Source: CAYVWB01 sp964455395
Lineage (GTDB): Bacteria > Desulfobacterota > Desulfovibrionia > Desulfovibrionales > Desulfovibrionaceae
Length of the DNA: 64,000 bases
Assembly: GCA_964455395.1 (NCBI GenBank)
Contig: CAYVWB010000007.1
Span: forward strand, 27,996 to 91,995
Direction: 5' to 3'
Of this stretch, positions 60,338-64,000 are shown piece by piece (position 1 is the stretch's first letter; each line of letters begins with the position of its first letter). The notes under the pieces are model-generated. The model was not told where the DNA came from, did not search any database, and saw only the letters and a list, made by a program, of their open reading frames with translations. A program made the position numbers and the translations under genes.

Positions 60338-60433
60338 TCAGCCCCCTAGGAGCAGGGGAAGGCCGTTGGCTTGGGAATCCCGCCCGGCCCGGGCGTGCGT
60401 GGGGACGCAGATGGCGTGTGCGGCGTACGGCAT
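60338..60433 (-). CDS. Candidate leu leader peptide (31 aa) with Leu-Pro-Leu-Leu-Leu
   Basis: ATG at 60433 opens a 31-codon frame ending at TGA 60338. Codons 25-29 read CTT CCC CTG CTC CTA (LPLLL), then GG-stop, the design of classical leu attenuation leaders. CTA should be rare in so GC-rich a genome. The ATG lies only about 2-3 nt after the predicted transcript start, so translation would be leaderless. Around the stop the RNA can form alternative pairings (CCCC at the Leu codons with GGGG, or that GGGG with the CCCC of GTCCCC). I see no clean T-run terminator, so the mechanism is open. Confidence 0.55.
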   Translation of the reverse strand: MPYAAHAICVPTHARAGRDSQANGLPLLLGG

Positions 60434-60441
60434 GACGGCGC

Positions 60442-60470
60442 ACTTTAGCCGGGCCTGCGGTTCCTGTCAA
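60442..60470 (-). promoter_or_regulatory. Sigma-70 promoter of the leu operon
   Basis: On the minus strand TTGACA (60470-60465), a 17-bp spacer and TAAAGT (60447-60442). Transcription would begin near 60435, leaving a leader of about 280 nt before leuA. Confidence 0.7.
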
Positions 60471-60520
60471 CCCGCCGCCGTGCATGCCGCGCTGCTCGGC
60501 CCATGCCTGCATCATCCTCG

Positions 60521-60877
60521 ATGAGCCGCGCCATCGAGGCGTCCAGCGTCCATGTCGAAACAATCAACACCACCTTCCACGCCAGCGCCGGGGACGAGGA
60601 GGACGTGACAGTGACGTGGACGCTGCCAGTGGTGGTCTCCCAAGTGAGCGTCCTAGACGTGGTGACCGCCGTGCCCGACTACGAGGAGTTCATCCTGCAG
60701 ACAGGCGCGCGCGAGCTCCGCGTGGAAGTGGACGCCATGCCCCACAACCCCCCGGATGACGAAGGCTTTCAGAAGATCCTCCCCGGCGGCACGGTGGTCG
60801 TCACCGGCCGCATGAACCAGGACTTCCTCGAAGGCGGCTCACTTGTCGCCGACACCGTGGTGACCGTGCGGGACTGA
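60521..60877 (+). CDS. Small beta-rich protein of unknown function
   Basis: 118 residues from ATG 60521, or 124 from ATG 60503; neither has a good ribosome site. Composition and third-base pattern look coding. Alternating hydrophobic strands (TVTWTLPVVVSQVSVLDVVT, ARELRVEVDAM, GGTVVVTGRMNQDFLEG, GSLVADTVVTVRD) and no Cys, signal peptide or membrane segment. I do not recognise it. It stands alone between the leu promoter (divergent) and the HAD gene (convergent). Confidence 0.6.
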   Translation: MSRAIEASSVHVETINTTFHASAGDEEDVTVTWTLPVVVSQVSVLDVVTAVPDYEEFILQTGARELRVEVDAMPHNPPDDEGFQKILPGGTVVVTGRMNQDFLEGGSLVADTVVTVRD

Positions 60878-61148
60878 GCCATACGGCCGCTGCTTCATGC
60901 TGTGGCGTCCCCCCCCGAGACCACCGTCCCCTTGCCGGCGTGGCGCGACCACGTCCGGCAAGTCGCATCCGGCAAGTCGCGTTCAGGATACGCCGCGTTC
61001 AGAATGAGACATGCGTCGGGCAGGACTGCAAGGCCGGACTGATCCGGTCAGGCGACGCACTCACATGAACGCATGGCGACCTGTTCATTTGTCCATGCTT
61101 CATGAATCTGCGGAGGCGACGCGCACCAGGGCGCGAGGTGGCAGCGCG
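60878..61148. other. Gene-free interval between convergent genes
   Basis: About 270 bp. A short direct repeat CGTCCGGCAAGTCGC/CATCCGGCAAGTCGC (near 60952-60980) is the only structure seen. Confidence 0.4.
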
Positions 61149-61838
61149 CTACGCCCCGCCGTGGGGCGCCTTGGTCCACGCAGCCTCGCTAGTGAAGAGC
61201 ATGGGCTTGAGTTCCGGCAGCAGCGCGCCCATATCGCGCTCCACCTGGGGGAGCGTCTCGAAATGGATGGCGTGCAGGCCCAGCTCTTGCGCGAAGGGGA
61301 CATGCCGGGAAGAGTCGTCGATGAAGAGCGCGCGTGGGGCCTCGGTTCCCATGGTCTCCAGCGCGAGATGGAAGAACGCGGCCTCCCGCTTGGAGTGGCC
61401 GGCGTGGTAGGAGTTGAAGACCTCGTCGAAGTAGTGGAAGAAGCCATGACGGGCTTCCAGCAGGTCCAGCCAGTCGGTCTGGTCGCTGAGGATGGCGACG
61501 CGTTTGCCGTCCGCAGCCAGAAGCGTGGCCAGCTCCAGCACCCGCGGCCGGATGACGAAGCCGTCCAGGATGCGCGCGCGCATGGCTTCCCGATCGCCAG
61601 CGAGACCGGCGCGCTCGGCGAGGCCGTCCCAGAAGGCGTCCTCAGGGGCCGTGCCCACCAGATACCCACAGCCGTACATCACTTCCACGGCTTCGGCGAA
61701 GGCGGCTTCCGGGTCCAGCCCCTGCTCGCGAGCCATGGTTTTCAGGCCATGCATGAAGCCTTCGTCAGCGATGACGCCGCCGAAGTCGAAAAAGATCGTG
61801 TCGATGCGGGGCGCTTGCGCCATGGGGAGTGGTTCCAT
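61149..61838 (-). CDS. HAD-superfamily hydrolase (subfamily IA)
   Basis: 229 residues from ATG 61838; ATG 61823 is an alternative. HAD motif I IDTIFFDFGGVIADEGF with the nucleophile Asp, cap helix region, motif II AILSDQTDWL, motif III Lys HSKREAAFF and motif IV FIDDSSRHVPFA. Haloacid-dehalogenase-like phosphatase of the IA type. The second acidic residue of DXD is Gly (DFGGV), usual in this subfamily. Substrate unknown. It diverges from citrate synthase. Confidence 0.88.
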   Translation of the reverse strand: MEPLPMAQAPRIDTIFFDFGGVIADEGFMHGLKTMAREQGLDPEAAFAEAVEVMYGCGYLVGTAPEDAFWDGLAERAGLAGDREAMRARILDGFVIRPRVLELATLLAADGKRVAILSDQTDWLDLLEARHGFFHYFDEVFNSYHAGHSKREAAFFHLALETMGTEAPRALFIDDSSRHVPFAQELGLHAIHFETLPQVERDMGALLPELKPMLFTSEAAWTKAPHGGA

Positions 61839-62197
61839 GGCGCGACCATACCCCATTCTCCCCCCGCGAACAAGCAAACGGCTTTGATCCCGGCTTGAAG
61901 GCGGACGCTGCATGGAGCGATCGAAAGATCCCGCATCTGGACAAACGCCCTTCCCTCGCGTACTGCACATGTGATTCGCTTGTTTTTCCTTCGCGGCGCG
62001 CGCGAGGCCGTTCTCATGGGAACGCCGCCGCCATCCTCTTCCGAATTCCAGCGCAGCCGCGGGCTTCCTTCCGGCCGCCGCCGGATTCCTGATCTCATCC
62101 AGCGCCGTCCAGGCGTGCGCGGTTGCGGCTTTCCATCAAGGCCGGCGCGCGCTCTTCGGCGGACCGTGTATCCCGATACAACGACGGAGTTCGACGC

Positions 62198-63571
62198 ATG
62201 ACCAAATCCCCCACGCACGACGTGCCACCCGGCGACGACGCCACGGCTCTGGACATCCCCGCCACCGCCACCATCACCTTCGGCGACCAAAGCTGGGAGC
62301 TGCCGGTGCTGCGCGGCTCGGAGAACGAGATCGCCGTGGACATCTCCTCCCTGCGCCAGCAGTCCGGCCTCATCACGTTGGACCCCGGCTACGCGAACAC
62401 TGGCTCCTGCCGTAGCGCCATCACGTTCGTGGACGGGGAAAACGCCATCTTGCGTCACCGGGGCTACCCCGTGGAACAGATCTGCGAGCAGAGCTCCTTC
62501 GTGGAGCTGGTCATGCTGCTCATTTTCGGAAAACTGCCCCACGCCGACGAGCTGGACCACTTCCGCAACATGCTGCGCGAGCAGGAGCTCCTTCACGAAG
62601 ACCTGCTGCACCACTTCGACGGCTTTCCGCCCAACGGCGAGCCCATGGCCATCCTTTCCGCGGTCATCAACTCCCTGGGCAGCTACCACCCGGACCTCTA
62701 CGAATTCGAGGACGAGGAGCATTTCCGCCGCGCCTGCGCCAAGATCATCTCGAAAGTGCGCACTATCGCGGCCTTCGCGTACCGCAAGTCCCAAGGCCGG
62801 CCGTTCATGTATCCCAACCCGAACAAGAGCTACTGCGCCAACTTCCTGCACATGATGTTCAGCGTGCCGTACAAGATCTACGAGCCGCCGCTGGGCGCCG
62901 TGCGCGCGCTCTCGCTTTTCCTCATGGTCCACGCGGACCACGAACAGAACTGCTCCACTTCCACGGTGCGCATGGTGGGCTCCACCCAGGCCAACCTGTT
63001 CGCGTCGGTCTCTTCGGGCATCTGCGCCTTGTGGGGCCGGCTGCACGGGGGAGCCAACGCTGCGGTGGTGCACATGCTGCGTCAGATCCGCGACGAGCAG
63101 ATCCCCGTCAAGGAGTATCTGGAGAAAGTGAAGAGCAAGCAGTTCCGGTTGATGGGTTTCGGGCACCGCATCTACAAGAACTTCGACCCCCGCGCGCGCA
63201 TCCTGAAAAGCGCTGCGGACGAGCTCTTGCTGAACATGGGCCAGACCGACGACGAGCTGCTCTCCATCGCCCAGGAGCTCGCCGAGTGCGCTTTGGCGGA
63301 CGAGTATTTCATTGAGCGCAAACTGTACCCCAACGTGGACTTCTACTCCGGCATCATCCTGCGCGCGCTGGACATCCCCGTGAACATGTTCCCCGTCATG
63401 TTCGCCATGGGCCGCATGCCCGGCTGGATAGCCCACTGGTACGAGGAGTACCGCCAACCCATGAAGATCCACCGGCCCCGACAGGTTTACACCGGGCCGA
63501 CCAAGCGCGACTACATCCCGCTCACGGAACGCGGCGCGCCCATCACGCCCACGGAGAATCCCTTCGAGTAG
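62198..63571 (+). CDS. gltA: Citrate synthase
   Basis: 457 residues from ATG 62198 with GGAG 8 nt upstream. Type II citrate synthase layout: N-terminal beta domain (ATITFGDQSWELPVLRGSEN), TLDPGYANTGSCRSAI, catalytic His in VHADHEQNCSTSTVR and SGICALWGRLHGGANAAVV, and the catalytic Asp region MGFGHRIYKNFDPRA. Forms citrate from oxaloacetate and acetyl-CoA for glutamate synthesis in an incomplete TCA cycle. Si-face type by resemblance; some sulfate reducers instead use the re-face enzyme, so this is informative. Confidence 0.96.
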   Translation: MTKSPTHDVPPGDDATALDIPATATITFGDQSWELPVLRGSENEIAVDISSLRQQSGLITLDPGYANTGSCRSAITFVDGENAILRHRGYPVEQICEQSSFVELVMLLIFGKLPHADELDHFRNMLREQELLHEDLLHHFDGFPPNGEPMAILSAVINSLGSYHPDLYEFEDEEHFRRACAKIISKVRTIAAFAYRKSQGRPFMYPNPNKSYCANFLHMMFSVPYKIYEPPLGAVRALSLFLMVHADHEQNCSTSTVRMVGSTQANLFASVSSGICALWGRLHGGANAAVVHMLRQIRDEQIPVKEYLEKVKSKQFRLMGFGHRIYKNFDPRARILKSAADELLLNMGQTDDELLSIAQELAECALADEYFIERKLYPNVDFYSGIILRALDIPVNMFPVMFAMGRMPGWIAHWYEEYRQPMKIHRPRQVYTGPTKRDYIPLTERGAPITPTENPFE

Positions 63572-63813
63572 CCCTGCGCCCACACGCGTTCGACCCGCCA
63601 CGCCTCGCATCCCGGCGCGTCTAATGACTGTCTTTGACACCCAGCAAGAAACAAACGACAATACGCGTGTGCGCGAAGCACACATCACGACGTCATCGCC
63701 CGGCAATGCCGTCCTTCGCCTTCGGCTTCACCCCGGGGCCACTCCCTGCTTCGAAACGAGCGGACGCGCTCCCTCGCGCGGCGTCATTTCGCCGGGAACA
63801 CTTCCTCTCGGCG

Positions 63814-64000
63814 TCATGCCGAGCCTTCTGCCCCCACTTCCACCTGAAATCTCACCTGGATCAGTCCCCCTTTCAGCCCGCAGCCGGTCCTTCCGGCATC
63901 GTTTTCGAGCCAGAACGCCGGATTTCGGGCGCACCTCTCCACTAGGCGCGCCAGAAGCACCGCCTTCTTGATGTTGAACGCCATGGCGAGCAGGTGGAGT
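63814..64000 (-). CDS. C-terminal end of a transposase-like protein (cut by right edge)
   Basis: On the minus strand a frame open from the edge (64000) to TGA at 63814 reads LHLLAMAFNIKKAVLLARLV, then VERCARNPAFWLENDAG and so on, about 62 residues. LHLLAMAFNIKKA resembles the C-terminal helix of DDE transposases of the IS1182/IS4 kind. No start codon is in the window. I could not find a terminal inverted repeat or target duplication by eye, so element boundaries are unknown. Confidence 0.5.
   Translation of the reverse strand, partial: LHLLAMAFNIKKAVLLARLVERCARNPAFWLENDAGRTGCGLKGGLIQVRFQVEVGAEGSA

Overview
This is a GC-rich, gene-dense bacterial chromosome segment, almost certainly from a sulfate-reducing deltaproteobacterium of the Desulfovibrio group (Desulfovibrionales). 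The main evidence is a complete qrcABCD operon (32210-36968) for the periplasm-facing menaquinone reductase complex: a six-heme CXXCH cytochrome, a Tat-signalled molybdopterin-oxidoreductase-like subunit, a ferredoxin-like subunit and an NrfD/PsrC-like membrane subunit. Orphan tungstate- and betaine-binding proteins, several TauE/SafE permeases and a flagellar rod-type protein fit this assignment. Species cannot be named from sequence alone. No rRNA, tRNA, CRISPR array or complete insertion sequence was found. A partial transposase-like reading frame runs off the right edge.

Layout. 1-5.5 kb (mostly minus): a lipoprotein cut by the left edge, an unknown protein, a divergent ClpX-like AAA+ ATPase without zinc domain or recognisable pore and ClpP-docking loops, an S24/CI-type regulator preceded by a region rich in dyad repeats, and hflK-hflC. 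5.7-9.1 kb (plus): phosphomannomutase/phosphoglucomutase and a MscS-like channel. 9.7-12.4 kb: a textbook sigma-54 promoter followed by a receiver protein, a TauE/SafE permease and a two-TM partner. 12.9-20.8 kb: an unknown membrane protein, a DEAD-box RNA helicase, a second TauE/SafE permease, a large multi-PAS hybrid histidine kinase and a WtpA-type oxyanion-binding protein. 21-24.5 kb (minus): betaine-binding protein, trpS, a site-2 protease-like M50 enzyme and a CheY-like receiver. 24.7-27.7 kb (plus): an HPt protein translationally coupled to a ThiS-like protein, then a TtuA-type tRNA thiolase and a GT2 glycosyltransferase. 28-37 kb: a secreted unknown protein, a 9-bp minisatellite, a Gate-domain membrane protein, rfbC, manC and the qrc operon. 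37.4-43.4 kb: OmpH-like lipoprotein, YjbQ, Nudix, azlCD, hemC, an FmdB-type zinc ribbon, gmhA and a Memo-family protein. 43.8-55 kb: a long minus-strand run of nine genes (ABC-F ATPase, PilZ, rhodanese-YceI fusion, methyltransferase, nikR, folE2, FlgC-like, sigma-54 activator, TPR protein). 55.4-60.5 kb: the leuA-leuC-leuD-leuB operon, with a good promoter and a candidate leucine-rich leader peptide. 60.5-64 kb: a small unknown protein, a HAD hydrolase, citrate synthase and the partial transposase.

How genes connect. The Pgm/AlgC, ManC, RfbC, GmhA and GT2 enzymes supply nucleotide sugars and heptose for surface polysaccharide. The hybrid kinase has a terminal receiver but no HPt domain, while a free HPt and two free receivers lie nearby, so a split phosphorelay is possible. 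The sigma-54 promoter at 9.7 kb and the receiverless sigma-54 activator at 48 kb may or may not be connected. The observations most worth following up are the leu leader peptide, the stripped-down ClpX paralogue, the HPt/ThiS-like/TtuA arrangement, the sigma-54-controlled permease cluster and the duplicated linker motif in the TPR protein.
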